Source of the DNA: CAXQZM01 sp965229645
GTDB taxonomy: Bacteria > Pseudomonadota > Alphaproteobacteria > UBA7985
NCBI GenBank assembly: GCA_965229645.1
Contig: OZ245893.1
Span: 1,612,001-1,676,000 of the forward strand
Length of the DNA: 64,000 nt
Reading direction: 5' to 3'
Shown here: positions 7,835 through 17,597 of the stretch, in pieces
Layout of the letters: every line of letters starts with the position of its first letter
Numbering within the stretch: position 1 is the first letter of the stretch
Position numbers and translations under genes: made by a program
Notes under the pieces: model-generated
What the model saw: only the letters and a program-made list of their open reading frames with translations
The model's database searches: none
Told to the model about the DNA's origin: nothing

Positions 7835-8344
7835 ATGGCCGACTTGGAAGCCCTGCTCGAACCCCTGATCGATGATTTGGGGTACGAGGTTGTGCGCTTG
7901 CAATTCAACACGGGCGGCGGGCGGGCGCACTTGCAGCTTATGGCGGACCCAAAGGACGGAGGGGTCATGGGCCTTGACGACTGCACGCAGTTGTCGCGCG
8001 AAATCAGCGCCGTGCTGGACGTGGAGGACCCCATAGCGGGCGCCTTTACCTTAGAGGTGTCGTCCCCTGGCACGGATCGCCCCCTGACGCGGCTGAAAGA
8101 TTTTGCCCGCTACGTCGGCTTTGAGGCCAAGTTTGAAACCCACGAGCCCCTGGCAGGGCAAAAACGCTATCGCGGCGAATTGGCGGGCGTAAAGGGGCAG
8201 ACGATCGCCTTTGTGTCGGATCAAGGTCCTGGCAGCCTGGAATTTTCGCAACTTGCCAAGGCCAAACTTGTGATGAACGATAAACTCGCGCAGGCGGCGC
8301 TCAAAGGTCTGTTCCCGCCCGCGCGCGCACCACTGGAGACTTGA
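7835..8344 (+). CDS. rimP: ribosome maturation factor RimP
   Basis: RimP assists maturation of the 30S subunit. The 169-residue protein shows the family features LIDDLGYEVVRLQF near the start and LEVSSPGTDRPLTRLKDFARYVG near residues 70-93. The ATG at 7835 is used. The coding resemblance continues a few codons upstream (TRLEQL) without a normal start codon, so the true start could be slightly earlier. It is the first gene of the rimP-nusA-ylxR-infB operon, three bases before nusA. Confidence 0.93.
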   Translation: MADLEALLEPLIDDLGYEVVRLQFNTGGGRAHLQLMADPKDGGVMGLDDCTQLSREISAVLDVEDPIAGAFTLEVSSPGTDRPLTRLKDFARYVGFEAKFETHEPLAGQKRYRGELAGVKGQTIAFVSDQGPGSLEFSQLAKAKLVMNDKLAQAALKGLFPPARAPLET

Positions 8345-8347
8345 GAC

Positions 8348-9937
8348 ATGGCAACCTCTTTGAAATCCCCGCCCAACCTGGAAATGTTGACCATCGCCGA
8401 TGCGGTATCGCGCGAGAAGAGCATCACGCGCGAAGAAGTGTTGGAGGCCATGGCCCAGGCGGTCGCGCGCGCGGGCAGGCAAAAGTACGGGCCTGAGCAC
8501 GATATTCGCGCCGTCATCGACCCCAAAACGGGCGAGATGGAACTGTCGCGCCACCGCGAAGTCGTCGAAGCCCTGGACGATGAAGAACACGCCAACATCG
8601 CGATCCCTTTGAGCGAAGCCAAGTACTACCAGGAAGGCCTCAACATTGGCGACTTCCTGATCGAGCCCTTGCCGCCAATCGATTTGGGCCGCATCGCCGC
8701 CCAATCGGCCAAACAAGTGATCGTGCAGAAAGTCCGCGAGTCCGAGCGGGCGTTGCAGTTTGAAGACTTTAAGGACCGCAAAGGCGAGATCATCAACGGC
8801 CTGGTTAAGCGTGTGGAGTTTGGCAATGTGTCGGTGGACCTGGGCCGGTCCGAAACCACCATGCGCCGGGACGAGTTGATCCCGCGCGAAGTCTTCCGGG
8901 TCGGCGACCGAATTCGCGCCTATATTTTCGACGTTCGCGAGGAACAACGCGGCCCGCAAGTGTTTTTGAGCCGCACGCACCCCATTTTCCTCGCCAAGTT
9001 GTTCGCCATGGAGGTGCCCGAGATCTACGAGGGCGTGGTTGAAATCAAATCCGTGGCGCGCGACCCAGGCTCACGGGCCAAAATCGCGGTTATTTCCAAC
9101 GATAGCGCCGTCGATCCCGTAGGGGCCTGCGTCGGGATGCGCGGGTCGCGCGTCCAGGCCGTGGTCAAGGAACTGCAGGGCGAGAAGATCGACATTATTC
9201 CCTGGACCGAAGATCAGGCGGGCTTTGTGGTCAACGCCTTGCAGCCCGCTGAAGTTTCACGCATCGTCATGGACGAGGACGCGGGCCGGGTCGAAGTGAT
9301 CGTTCCCGACGAGCAACTGTCGTTGGCCATCGGTCGGCGCGGGCAGAATGTTCGCCTCGCCTCCAACCTCACGGGCTGGGAAATCGACATCTCGACCGAA
9401 ACCGAAGACAGCGAGAAGCGCCAGCGCGAGTTCCAGGAGCGCACCGCCCTGTTTGCCGAAGCCCTCGACGCCGATGAATTTATCGCCAACTTGCTCGCCA
9501 CCGAAGGCTTTGCCGACATCGACGATGTGGCGGGCGCGGACCCCGACACCCTGGCGCGGCTCGACGGGTTTGACGAGGGCCTTGCCACCGAACTGCATAC
9601 CAGGGCGCTGGCCTTTGTCGAGCAGCGCGAGGCGGAGATGGAGGCCAAGTGGCGCGCCTTGGGCGTCCAAGATGACTTGGTGGCCTTGGAAATTTTTGGC
9701 CATGAACTGCTGATCGCCTTGGGCGAAGCGCAGATCTGCAGCCGCGATGATCTGGCCGATTTGGCCGCCGACGAGCTGCAAGAAATCCTGGCGGCCTACG
9801 CCGTCGATGAGGACGACGCCCAGGCCATCATCATGGCGGCGCGGGCGCATTGGTTCGAGGATGAGGAAGACCCAGAGATCGGCGATCAAGACCTTGACGA
9901 CGGCGCGGCAGATCCTGACGCCGCTGAACAAGTGTAA
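8348..9937 (+). CDS. nusA: transcription termination/antitermination factor NusA
   Basis: NusA binds RNA polymerase and modulates pausing, termination and antitermination. The 529 residues comprise the N-terminal polymerase-binding domain, an S1 domain (about 130-200), and two KH domains (about 230-345, with GACVGMRGSRVQAVVKEL and LAIGRRGQNVRLAS). After these come two helix-hairpin-helix repeats (about 365-500) and a strongly acidic tail (EDEEDPEIGDQDLDD). The length fits alphaproteobacterial NusA. Confidence 0.97.
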   Translation: MATSLKSPPNLEMLTIADAVSREKSITREEVLEAMAQAVARAGRQKYGPEHDIRAVIDPKTGEMELSRHREVVEALDDEEHANIAIPLSEAKYYQEGLNIGDFLIEPLPPIDLGRIAAQSAKQVIVQKVRESERALQFEDFKDRKGEIINGLVKRVEFGNVSVDLGRSETTMRRDELIPREVFRVGDRIRAYIFDVREEQRGPQVFLSRTHPIFLAKLFAMEVPEIYEGVVEIKSVARDPGSRAKIAVISNDSAVDPVGACVGMRGSRVQAVVKELQGEKIDIIPWTEDQAGFVVNALQPAEVSRIVMDEDAGRVEVIVPDEQLSLAIGRRGQNVRLASNLTGWEIDISTETEDSEKRQREFQERTALFAEALDADEFIANLLATEGFADIDDVAGADPDTLARLDGFDEGLATELHTRALAFVEQREAEMEAKWRALGVQDDLVALEIFGHELLIALGEAQICSRDDLADLAADELQEILAAYAVDEDDAQAIIMAARAHWFEDEEDPEIGDQDLDDGAADPDAAEQV

Positions 9938-9948
9938 AGGACCATGCC

Positions 9949-10806
9949 TTGCCGTCGCTCGCCCCTCTCGATTTGCCCGACACCGATGAGCGTCTAAGCC
10001 GCAAAATTCGCCAGCGGCGCTGCGTGGCCACGCGCGAAGTCATGGCCATGGATCGGCTGCTGCGCTTCGTGTTGGCGCCCGACGGCACCTTGACCCCTGA
10101 TTTGAGCGGTAAGCTGCCGGGCCGCGGCGCGCACCTAAGCCCGACCCGCGCCGCCCTGGCCCAAGCGATCAAGACCAGGGCCTTCGACCGCGCCTTCAAG
10201 CAAGGGGTCAGGATGCCGCCGCAGCTTGCGGACCATCTTGCGGACCTGATCCAGGCGCATTTGCTTGCCCGGCTATCGCTCGCCCGCCGTTCGGGCGACT
10301 TGGCCCTCGGCCACGACGCGGTGTTCGCGGCCGCCAGTCGGGGCAAGCTCACTTTGCTGATCTTGCCCAGCGACGCGACCGCCAACACCCAGGCACGGCT
10401 CGCAGGCCTCGCCCGAGATTTCCCCGCCCTGACCTTCGCAACGGTCGAGGTCTTGGGCGCGGCACTCGGCAAACCCCGCGTCAGCAATCTTGCCTTTATT
10501 CATGCCGCAAAAGGCGACCAATTTTGGGCCTTGGCCCATAAGTTTCGTGACTTTTTGCCGCTAAAGTTCCATGAGCCCCGTCCAATACCAGCGGCGATCC
10601 AGAATGATTCCTATGTTCGCTGGTATAAGGGCCGCGACTGCGGCCCCCGTAGCGGCCCCGAGATCAGCGCGAAAGCGCCTCGGGGTACAAGCGAAGGCCC
10701 CGTCGGAGGCGAAACGCGAAGCGTTTCTGCCGCGAGACACAAAACGGCAAAAAAAGTGTCAACTTTTTTTGCTGTTGGTATAAGCGACGCCCCAGAAGAA
10801 GATTAA
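9949..10806 (+). CDS. YlxR/DUF448 and L7Ae-like RNA-binding protein with a mobile-element-encoded C-terminus
   Basis: The protein has an N-terminal DUF448 (YlxR) nucleic-acid-binding domain (RQRRCVATREV, LPGRGAHLSPTRAAL) and a C-terminal L7Ae/L30e-like domain (about 110-205). This is the fused form common in alphaproteobacteria between nusA and infB. The TTG start at 9949 has AAAGGA upstream. After about residue 212 the frame runs straight through a 195-bp mobile element (10586-10780) and ends with SDAPEED, so about 66 residues are encoded by inserted DNA. Removing the element and one target copy leaves the frame intact. Confidence 0.85.
   Translation: MPSLAPLDLPDTDERLSRKIRQRRCVATREVMAMDRLLRFVLAPDGTLTPDLSGKLPGRGAHLSPTRAALAQAIKTRAFDRAFKQGVRMPPQLADHLADLIQAHLLARLSLARRSGDLALGHDAVFAAASRGKLTLLILPSDATANTQARLAGLARDFPALTFATVEVLGAALGKPRVSNLAFIHAAKGDQFWALAHKFRDFLPLKFHEPRPIPAAIQNDSYVRWYKGRDCGPRSGPEISAKAPRGTSEGPVGGETRSVSAARHKTAKKVSTFFAVGISDAPEED
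10586..10780 (-). mobile_element. MITE-like element, copy 3, in frame inside the ylxR-type gene
   Basis: This is a short-form copy (195 bp) without the 48-bp modules, bounded by TACCAGCGGCG and GCTGTTGGTA. Flanking triplets are CAA and TAA, a target duplication with one mismatch. Element plus duplication is 198 bases (66 codons), which preserves the reading frame of the host gene. Its right end lies 34 bases before infB. Confidence 0.9.
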
Positions 10807-10814
10807 GCCAGTTT

Positions 10815-13331
10815 ATGTCAGACGATAAGAAACCCCTCCGCGCTGCAGGAACCGTGAACCAGAAATTTGCCCGCGGCAAGACCGTTGCGGTGTCCGTGGA
10901 GACGAAGAAGAAGTCCAGCGGGTTGCTGAACATCAAAAAACCTGGCCTGGCCAAGCCCACCGTCGCAAAACCCAAGACGGCGGCAACGCTCGATTCTGGC
11001 GCTTTGATCGGCAAAAAGGCCAGCAGCGCGTCGCCGACGACGGCCCCCGCAGCGACGACCAGCACCAGCGCGTCGGATCAGGCCCGCCTGTCGGAAGCCG
11101 AACGCGAGGCCCGCGCCCTCGCGCTCGCCCGCGCCCAAGAGGGGCAAACGGTCAAGGCCGAACAAGCCCGCCAGATGGAAGAACAGCGCAAGGCCCGCGA
11201 GGAAGCCCAGGCCCAGCGCGAAGCCGAGGAGCGCGCGCGCGAAGAGGCCAAGCGCGCCGCCGAAGAGGCCGAGCAACGCGCCGCGCGCGCCGAAGAAACC
11301 CGCGCCAAGATGCAAGAACAGGCCAAGGCCCGCACCGGCGGCGATGGGCTCGCGGGCGGCCGCCTCAAATCCAAAAAACTCGAGGCCGCGCAACCCCAGC
11401 GCCCGCAACCCAAAAAGGGCGGCGACCAGCGGCGCAAAGGTCGTTTGACCATTGCTGAGGCTTTGGCAGGAGATGAGGAGCGGCAGCGGTCGATTGCATC
11501 GGTCAAGCGGCGCCGGGAAAAGGAACGCGCCAAGTCGCGCGAAGCCCTGGAGGCGGGTCAAAAAATTGTCCGCGAAGTCACGATCCCCGAAACCATCACC
11601 GTCGCAGAACTGGCGAACCGGATGGCCGAACGGCAGGCCGATGTGATCAAGTCGCTCATGAAAATGGGCATGATGGTCACGGCAACGCAGTCGATTGATG
11701 CCGACACGGCCGAACTGGTCGTCGATGAATTTGGCCACAAATTCATCCGCGTCGCCGAATCCGACGTTGTCGAGGGCCTGTTTGACGTGCGTGAAGACGC
11801 GTCAAATCTCGCCGCCCGTCCGCCCGTCGTCACCATCATGGGCCATGTCGATCACGGCAAGACCTCGATTTTGGACTATTTCCGCAAGTCCGACGTTGTG
11901 TCGGGCGAGGCAGGGGGCATCACCCAGCATGTGGGTGCCTACCAAGTGACCATGCCGTCGGGCAAAAAAATCTCGTTTCTCGACACCCCAGGCCACGCGG
12001 CCTTCACCCAAATGCGCGCCCGTGGGGCTAACGTTACCGATCTGATCGTAATCGTCATCGCCGCCGACGATGGCCTCATGCCCCAAACCAAGGAAGCCAT
12101 CAGCCACGCCCAGGCCTCGGGCGCGCCCATGATCGTTGCCATCAATAAGTGCGACGTCGCGGGCGCCAAGCCAGAAAAGATCGAGACCGATCTATTGCAA
12201 CTCAATATTCAGACCGAAGGCATGGGCGGCGAGGTTCAGGCGGTCCATGTTTCGGCCAAAACCGGTCAAAATATGGAAGGGCTGGAGGAAGCCATCAACC
12301 TCCAGGCCGAACTGCTCGAGCTTCGCGCCGATCCCTCGGGCGTTGCCAAAGGCAACGTCGTTGAGTCGCGGTTGGAAACGGGCCGCGGGGTCGTGTCCAC
12401 CTTGCTGATCGAACGCGGCACCCTGCGCAAGGGCGAAATCCTGGTCGCGGGCAAGGCCTGGGGCAAGGTGCGCGCCCTATTTGACGACCGCAATCAGCAA
12501 ATGAAGACCGCGACGCCTGCCCAGCCCGTCGAAATTCTTGGCCTATCGGAAGCCCCCGCCTCGGGCGAGCCCTTCATTGTGGTCGATTCCGAAGCGCGTG
12601 CGCGCGAAATCGTTGAATTCCAAGTCACCAAAGAAAAGGAGGCCAAGGCGGCTAAAACCTCGGGCCGTTCGCTCGAAGATATTTTCTCCAACATTTCGGC
12701 CAAAAAGACCTCGCAGCTGCCCGTCATCCTCAAATCCGACGTCCACGGGTCGGTCGAAGCCATTGCGGCGGCGTTGGAGAATCTCGGCAATGAAGAGGTC
12801 AGCATTCGTATCCTGCATTCGGGCGTCGGGGCCATCACCGAGTCCGACGTGGTCTTGGCCAAAGCCTCCAAGGCTTTGATTTTGGGGTTCAATGTGCGCG
12901 CCAACCCCCAGGCGCGCGACGCCGCCAAGCGCGAGGGCATCGACATCCGCTACCATTCCATCATCTACGCGCTGATCGACGATATGCGCGACGTCCTCAG
13001 CGGCATGTTGGAACCCGAACGGGTCGAAGACTTCATCGGTTATGCCGAAATTCTACAGGTGTTCCACATTACCAAAGTTGGCCATATCGCAGGGTGCAAA
13101 GTCACCGAAGGGGTGGTGCGGCGCAACTGCGGCGTGCGCTTGCTCCGCGACCAGGTGGTGATCCATGAAGGGACCTTGAAAACGCTAAAGCGGTACAAGG
13201 ACGAAGTGCCCGAGGTCCGCAACGGCTATGAGTGCGGGATGGCGTTCGAAAACTACGAAAACTTGCAAGAAGGCGATCAGATCGAGTGCTTTACCGTCTC
13301 GTTCAACGAACGGACGCTGGATAAGGTTTGA
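10815..13331 (+). CDS. infB: translation initiation factor IF-2
   Basis: IF-2 is the GTPase that brings initiator tRNA to the 30S subunit and promotes subunit joining. The 838-residue protein has a long charged N-terminus rich in EARA repeats (about 90-175) and an IF2_N-type segment. The G domain has GHVDHGKTS (about 342-350), DTPGHAAF and NKCD, and the C-terminal domains follow. The stop codon TGA is the left copy of the target duplication of the mobile element that follows. In most relatives rbfA comes next; here rbfA is at 40.3 kb. Confidence 0.97.
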   Translation: MSDDKKPLRAAGTVNQKFARGKTVAVSVETKKKSSGLLNIKKPGLAKPTVAKPKTAATLDSGALIGKKASSASPTTAPAATTSTSASDQARLSEAEREARALALARAQEGQTVKAEQARQMEEQRKAREEAQAQREAEERAREEAKRAAEEAEQRAARAEETRAKMQEQAKARTGGDGLAGGRLKSKKLEAAQPQRPQPKKGGDQRRKGRLTIAEALAGDEERQRSIASVKRRREKERAKSREALEAGQKIVREVTIPETITVAELANRMAERQADVIKSLMKMGMMVTATQSIDADTAELVVDEFGHKFIRVAESDVVEGLFDVREDASNLAARPPVVTIMGHVDHGKTSILDYFRKSDVVSGEAGGITQHVGAYQVTMPSGKKISFLDTPGHAAFTQMRARGANVTDLIVIVIAADDGLMPQTKEAISHAQASGAPMIVAINKCDVAGAKPEKIETDLLQLNIQTEGMGGEVQAVHVSAKTGQNMEGLEEAINLQAELLELRADPSGVAKGNVVESRLETGRGVVSTLLIERGTLRKGEILVAGKAWGKVRALFDDRNQQMKTATPAQPVEILGLSEAPASGEPFIVVDSEARAREIVEFQVTKEKEAKAAKTSGRSLEDIFSNISAKKTSQLPVILKSDVHGSVEAIAAALENLGNEEVSIRILHSGVGAITESDVVLAKASKALILGFNVRANPQARDAAKREGIDIRYHSIIYALIDDMRDVLSGMLEPERVEDFIGYAEILQVFHITKVGHIAGCKVTEGVVRRNCGVRLLRDQVVIHEGTLKTLKRYKDEVPEVRNGYECGMAFENYENLQEGDQIECFTVSFNERTLDKV

Positions 13332-13578
13332 TACCAGCGGCGGTTGAAAATGACTCTCATGTTCGCTGGTATAAGGGCCGCGACTGCGGCCCCCGTAGCG
13401 GCCCCGAGATAAGCTAAGAAAGCGCCTCGGGGTATAAGCGAAGGCCCCGTCCCGCGGTCGGGCTGAGCGAGCCAAGCGAGCGAGTAGAGACCGCAACCCA
13501 AAAAAGCCGAAACGCGAAGCGTTTCTGCCGTGAGACACAAAACGGCCAAAAAAGTGTCAACTTTTTTCGCCGTTGGTA
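13332..13578 (-). mobile_element. MITE-like element, copy 4 (247 bp)
   Basis: The element is bounded by TACCAGCGGCG and CGCCGTTGGTA and flanked by TGA at 13329-13331 and 13579-13581. The left TGA is the infB stop codon, so the insertion duplicated the stop. It has one beta module and the same length as copies 1 and 6. It lies between the converging infB and CNNM genes. Confidence 0.9.
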
Positions 13579-13623
13579 TGACGCCAGATTTCATGAATGG
13601 GTCCCCCTTCATGAAAATTGGTA

Positions 13624-14874
13624 TCAAGTCCGAACGCGGATCTTGGTAATTTGCAGGCCGCGGCGCTCCAGGATGTCGAAGGACATTTGGTCGAACACAT
13701 AGGTCTGGCCCTCGGTTGGGATTTCGTGGGTTTCGTAGAGCAGATACCCCGCCAGCGTTGAGGCGCGTTCGTCGGAGAAATTCGTTTTCAACTGACGGTT
13801 GAGGGTTCGTAGGCTCGTGTCCCCGTCGATGTCGTAGGATCCATCGGCATTTTTGATCAGGGCTGAATCGGGCACGTCGTATTCGTCGTCTATATCGCCG
13901 ACGATATATTCCAAGATATCTTCCAGCGTTACAATCCCTTGCATGGACCCGTATTCGTCGATGATGAAGGCGAAGTGTTCGCGCCGGCTCCGGAAGGCGC
14001 GCAGTTGGTCGAGCAAGGTGGTGGTTTCCAGCACGAACCAAGGCTTGGACATGATCTTGTCGAGTTCAAGAATCGCGAGATCCCCCCCCGCCTTTTGAAT
14101 GGCGCGCAACAAATTTTTGGCGTGGATCAGCCCGACTATATGGTCGGGCGTGCCGTCGTAGACTGGCAGCCGGGTAAAGCTGGCGTCCAGGACCGTTTGC
14201 ACCAGGGTTGCCATGTCCATGGCCTGATCGACCGCGATCATATCGGACCGATGCGTCCATATGTCTTGCAAGGTCATATCATCCAGATCGAGGATGGAGG
14301 CGAGCATGCTGCTCTCCTCGACATGATCGGCGTCCAAATCGCGCCCGTGCAAATTGATGGCGCCGCGCAGCTCCTCTTCGTCGGACTCTGCGGCGGGCCT
14401 TTGCGGCAGCACCGCGTTCAGGAGCCACTGCACGGTCCCCTGGATCAGGGACACGGGCGGCCCGAGCGCGCGGGCAAGCACATCCAGCGGTTTGGCCGCT
14501 GCCAAGGCCACGGCCTCGGGCTGGCGAAGCGCGAAGGACTTGGGCAAGACCTCCGCAAAGACAACGACCAAAGCCGTCATCAGCGCCGTGGCGAAAATCA
14601 CCCCCCAGTCCCCGAACAAAAGGATAAACACATAAGTTGCAAGGGCAGAGGAGAGAATGTTGACCAGATTGTTGCCGATGAGGAGGGCAGAAATCCAGCG
14701 TTCGGGGTGTTCTTGCAAGGCCAGCGCCCGCCGCGCGCGCGGGTCGTTTTCCCGCTGCGAAAGCTTAGCGGTCGAGGCACCCGTCATGCCCGTTTCGGAG
14801 CCCGAGAGCAGGGCCGAGCAAATCAGCAAGACGAAAATGGCCAGGCTGGCGGCGATGATCATAGGGCGATCCAT
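13624..14874 (-). CDS. CNNM/CorC-HlyC family transporter with CBS pair
   Basis: The 416-residue membrane protein has an N-terminal DUF21/CNNM domain with about four membrane helices (LAIFVLLICSALLSGSETGMT, NLVNILSSALATYVFILLF and following). Then come a pair of CBS domains (about 205-330, ending in IIDEYGSMQGIVTLEDILEYIVGDI) and a C-terminal CorC_HlyC domain (about 345-416). Members are linked to Mg2+ or Co2+ efflux and resistance. The specific ion is inferred from the family only. Confidence 0.88.
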   Translation of the reverse strand: MDRPMIIAASLAIFVLLICSALLSGSETGMTGASTAKLSQRENDPRARRALALQEHPERWISALLIGNNLVNILSSALATYVFILLFGDWGVIFATALMTALVVVFAEVLPKSFALRQPEAVALAAAKPLDVLARALGPPVSLIQGTVQWLLNAVLPQRPAAESDEEELRGAINLHGRDLDADHVEESSMLASILDLDDMTLQDIWTHRSDMIAVDQAMDMATLVQTVLDASFTRLPVYDGTPDHIVGLIHAKNLLRAIQKAGGDLAILELDKIMSKPWFVLETTTLLDQLRAFRSRREHFAFIIDEYGSMQGIVTLEDILEYIVGDIDDEYDVPDSALIKNADGSYDIDGDTSLRTLNRQLKTNFSDERASTLAGYLLYETHEIPTEGQTYVFDQMSFDILERRGLQITKIRVRT

Positions 14875-14921
14875 TCCCGACGGGTTTGTCTAAAGCTCTG
14901 CGCTCTAGGTTCTAACACCGC

Positions 14922-17138
14922 TTACTTCCGCTTGCGTTTAATGGGACCGACGGCCCGTTCCAGCGGCCCCAAGGCCTCGGCCTTGGTTTTCTTTTCTTGA
15001 TCGCGCCGCCGGGCGTTCTTGCCGCGAATTTTGCCCGCTTGGCGACCCGTGTCGGGCGCAGCGGCGTCTTGGTGCGTCGCCGATCCCATCCTCAAATCCA
15101 GCTCTTCCAGCCGCTTGATTTCGTCGCGCAGGCGCCCCGCCTCCTCAAATTCCAGATTGGCGGCGGCATCGCGCATCCGGTCTTGCAGTTCAGTAATCAG
15201 GGTCGGTAGGTCGCGTCCGCCCGCCTCGATCAAGCCTTCGTCGCCCGTGGAAACCGTGACCCGGTCGCGTTCATAGACCGATCCCAAAATATCGGCGATG
15301 TTCTTTTTCACCGACTGCGGCGTGATGCCATGGGCCGCGTTGTAGGCCAGTTGCTTGGCACGGCGGCGTTCGGTTTCGGCCATGGCTTGGTCCATGGCCC
15401 CCGTTACCTTGTCGGCGTAGAGGACGACCCGGCCATCGGCATTCCTGGCCGCGCGCCCAATCGTTTGGATCAGACTGGTGGTGGAACGCAAATAGCCTTC
15501 CTTGTCGGCGTCCAAGATCGCCACCAGGGCGCATTCGGGAATGTCCAAACCCTCGCGCAGCAAGTTGATTCCAATCAAGACATCGTAAACACCCAGGCGC
15601 AAATCACGGATGATTTCGATGCGTTCGAGGGTGTCAACGTCGGAATGGACGTAGCGCACCTTCAGGCCCGCCTCGTCCATATAGTCGGTCAGGTCTTCGG
15701 CCATGCGCTTGGTCAGCGTCGTGACGAGTACGCGATAGCCGCTGTCGGCAACAGCGCGGCACTCGGCGATCAAATCGTCAACTTGATTGTCGGTAGGGCG
15801 CACCTCAATCGCAGGGTCGGTTAGGCCTGTGGGGCGGATCACCTGTTCGGCGAACACGCCGCCCGTCTGGTCCAATTCCCAATTCCCTGGTGTCGCGGAA
15901 ACGCACAAGGTTTGGGGGCGCATGGCCATCCATTCCTCAAATTTGAGGGGGCGGTTGTCCAGGCACGAAGGCAAGCGAAAGCCATACTCGGACAAGGTAA
16001 ATTTGCGGCTATAGTCGCCCTTATACATAGCCCCGATCTGCGGGACGCCGACATGGGACTCGTCGATGATCAGCAGGGCATGATCGGGCAAGTATTCGAA
16101 CAAGGTCGGCGGCGGGTCGCCAGGCTTGCGGCCCGTTAAGTAGCGCGAGTAGTTTTCGATGCCCGCGCAGGACCCCGTCGCCGCCATCATCTCCATGTCG
16201 AAGGTGCAGCGTTGTTCGAGCCGCTGGGCTTCTAGCAACTTGCCCTGATCGTAGAGCTCGTCCAGGCGCAGGCGCAGGTCGTTCTTGATTTGCTTGATGG
16301 CTTGCAAGATCGTCGGTTTGGGCGTGACGTGGTGGGAATTGGCGTAGAGGCGAACCTTTTCCATACTGCCCAGCTTTTCGCCCGTCAGGGGATCGAATTC
16401 CCAAATACCCTCGATTTCGTCGCCAAACAGTGACAGTCGCCACGCCACATCCTCGGCGTGGGAAGGATAGATTTCAATGGAATCGCCGCGCACGCGGAAC
16501 GACCCGCGGGCGAAAGCGACATCGTTGCGTCGATACTGCAGTTCGACCAAGCGTTTGAGGATCGCATCTTGACTGCTCTGCGCGCCCGCCGCGAAGGTTT
16601 GGGTCATGGTTTGGTAGGTCTCGGGCGACCCGATGCCGTAGATGCACGACACCGACGCGACGATGATCACATCGTCGCGTTCAAACAGCGCGCGCGTCGC
16701 AGCATGGCGCATGCGGTCGATCTGCTCATTGATGTTGGATTCTTTCTCAATGTAGGTATCGGATCGGGGAACGTAGGCCTCGGGCTGGTAGTAGTCGTAA
16801 TACGACACGAAGTACTCGACCGCGTTGTCGGGAAAAAAGGCCTTCATCTCGCCGTAGAGCTGCGCGGCGAGGGTTTTGTTCGGGGCCATGATCAGGGTAG
16901 GGCGCTGCACCGCCTCGATCACGTGGGCCATGGTAAAGGTCTTGCCCGATCCAGTGACGCCCAGGAGGACTTGGTCGCTTTCGCCGCGTTTGACCCCTTC
17001 GATCAGTTCGGCGATGGCCGTCGGCTGGTCTCCAGCGGGCTGGAAGTCCGATTGAATCTTCAGGGGAACGGCCTCCCCAATCCGATCTAGGATCGGCGCA
17101 GGGACTTGGGCGTCCAACAGGGGCATCGTTTGGTCCAT
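14922..17138 (-). CDS. uvrB: excinuclease ABC subunit UvrB
   Basis: UvrB is the damage-verification helicase of nucleotide excision repair. The 738-residue protein has Walker A GVTGSGKT (60-67), the beta-hairpin region YYDYYQPEAYVPRSDTYIEK and helicase motifs such as DESHV and QTIGRAARN. A C-terminal UVR motif (about 660-690) that contacts UvrC is followed by a basic tail (KRKRK). The N-terminus is about 25 residues longer than E. coli UvrB. The gene starts only 13 bases from a mobile-element end that contributes the sequence TGGTATAAT upstream. Confidence 0.97.
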   Translation of the reverse strand: MDQTMPLLDAQVPAPILDRIGEAVPLKIQSDFQPAGDQPTAIAELIEGVKRGESDQVLLGVTGSGKTFTMAHVIEAVQRPTLIMAPNKTLAAQLYGEMKAFFPDNAVEYFVSYYDYYQPEAYVPRSDTYIEKESNINEQIDRMRHAATRALFERDDVIIVASVSCIYGIGSPETYQTMTQTFAAGAQSSQDAILKRLVELQYRRNDVAFARGSFRVRGDSIEIYPSHAEDVAWRLSLFGDEIEGIWEFDPLTGEKLGSMEKVRLYANSHHVTPKPTILQAIKQIKNDLRLRLDELYDQGKLLEAQRLEQRCTFDMEMMAATGSCAGIENYSRYLTGRKPGDPPPTLFEYLPDHALLIIDESHVGVPQIGAMYKGDYSRKFTLSEYGFRLPSCLDNRPLKFEEWMAMRPQTLCVSATPGNWELDQTGGVFAEQVIRPTGLTDPAIEVRPTDNQVDDLIAECRAVADSGYRVLVTTLTKRMAEDLTDYMDEAGLKVRYVHSDVDTLERIEIIRDLRLGVYDVLIGINLLREGLDIPECALVAILDADKEGYLRSTTSLIQTIGRAARNADGRVVLYADKVTGAMDQAMAETERRRAKQLAYNAAHGITPQSVKKNIADILGSVYERDRVTVSTGDEGLIEAGGRDLPTLITELQDRMRDAAANLEFEEAGRLRDEIKRLEELDLRMGSATHQDAAAPDTGRQAGKIRGKNARRRDQEKKTKAEALGPLERAVGPIKRKRK

Positions 17139-17151
17139 GCCCCGCTCATTA

Positions 17152-17533
17152 TACCAACGGCCAAAAAAGTTGACACTTTTTTGGCCGTTTTGTGTCTCAC
17201 GGCAGAAACGCTTCGCGTTTCGCCTTTTTTGGGTTGCGGTCTCTACTCGCTCGCTCAGCCCGACGCTTTGGGTTGCGGTCTCTACTCGCTCGCTACGCTC
17301 GCTCAGCCCGACGCTTTGGGTTGCGGTCTCTACTCGCTCGCTACGCTCGCTCAGCCCGACCGCGGGACGGGGCTTTCGCTTATACCCCGAGGCGCTTTCT
17401 TAGCTCATCTCGGGGCCGCGTGTTTGGGGCGCGGGCGTTCCCTGCGCCCTTTGGGCTTGGAGCCCGCTTGGGGGGTCACAGTCACGGCCCTTATACCAGC
17501 GAACCTAAGATTCATTCTAAGTCGCCGCTGGTA
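17152..17533 (+). mobile_element. MITE-like element, copy 5 (382 bp)
   Basis: The ends are TACCAACGGCC and CGCCGCTGGTA, with flanking triplets TTA and TTT (imperfect duplication). It has three beta modules, the first lacking nine bases, at 17233-17360, and one alpha module at about 17419-17475. Read on the minus strand, its left end gives GTGTCA, 17 bases, TATAAT, with the -10 extended by TGG, directly before uvrB. The rest of the 459-base gap between uvrB and the exchanger gene holds nothing recognisable. Confidence 0.88.
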
Positions 17534-17597
17534 TTTAGGCGCGCGCGCAAGCTCTGGCAATCGGGCTTGAAGGCCCTATGTGACCCCTCAAGCGGCC

